From CAZFZT01 sp964523675 (lineage in GTDB: Bacteria > Planctomycetota > Phycisphaerae > Phycisphaerales > SM1A02): a stretch of DNA of 22,262 nt. Below the pieces are notes generated by a model. The model saw only the letters and a list, made by a program, of their open reading frames with translations, did no database searches and was not told the DNA's origin. The stretch is from assembly GCA_964523675.1 (NCBI GenBank), contig CAZFZT010000059.1, positions 1-22,262 of the forward strand, given 5' to 3'. The position numbers and the translations under genes are program-made. Positions 22,119 to 22,262 of this stretch are shown in pieces; within the stretch, counting starts at the first letter, position 1; the number at the start of each line of letters is the position of its first letter.

Positions 22119-22262
22119 TCGCCCCGTTGAGATCGCTGCTCTACAACTTGCCGTTCGGATTGGGCGAGTTGAGAGAGTGGAACGTTGCGCGTTTGTGTGG
22201 TCTGGAGATTCTGGCGCGACGCGCTCATGTGCGATTTCATCGGAATCCCATGACATCGACGC

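Noticed and set aside
22119..22262. Start of trpA after trpB
   Set aside because: No TrpA-like reading frame or start is visible in the last 144 bases; a minus-strand frame here mostly overlaps trpB and has no motif.

Overview
The window is GC-rich chromosomal DNA that reads as a planctomycete-type bacterium, probably of the Phycisphaerae. That placement is an inference. It rests on an ECF-type sigma factor joined directly to a very large Ser/Thr kinase carrying a WD40 beta-propeller, a type III glutamine synthetase, and the general look of the proteins. No rRNA, tRNA, CRISPR array, prophage or insertion sequence is visible. Most of the window is ordinary housekeeping and metabolic genes; the unusual signals are in gene control and in one nitrogen-metabolism cluster.

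Layout. Bases 1-671 hold the 3' two-thirds or so of rlmN (cut by the window edge), with a heptamer repeat inside the coding frame. Next are a secreted alkaline-phosphatase-superfamily hydrolase (741-2339, +), convergent pdxH (2341-2940, -) and an unknown two-helix membrane protein (3333-4076, +). A minus-strand signalling unit runs from the ECF sigma factor (9399-8806) through the WD40 kinase (8804-4815) to an InaA/toluene-tolerance-like kinase-fold protein (4852-4085). Upstream of it lies a D-2-hydroxyacid dehydrogenase (10458-9463, -), divergent from tatD (10505-11287, +). A DUF2071 protein (11734-12495, +) then converges on glnN.

From 20610 down to 12522, five minus-strand genes form a nitrogen cluster: M20 peptidase, class III aminotransferase, astA-like, astD-like and glnN. 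Together they look like a modified arginine/ornithine succinyl pathway that ends in glutamate and glutamine. astB and astE are not in the cluster, and the M20 enzyme is a plausible stand-in for AstE. Between the aminotransferase and astA is a 91-base array of AGTTAGG-like heptamers. The window closes with trpB (20814-22118, +), which carries an insertion of about 30 residues.

The most general observation is a promoter pattern. At least nine genes, mostly heads of transcription units, have a TANNNT -10-like hexamer ending only 5-8 bases before the chosen start codon and no clear Shine-Dalgarno sequence; a tenth has it at 12 bases. This is the signature of leaderless mRNAs. Genes inside operons (the kinase) and the unknown membrane protein instead show a Shine-Dalgarno-like sequence.
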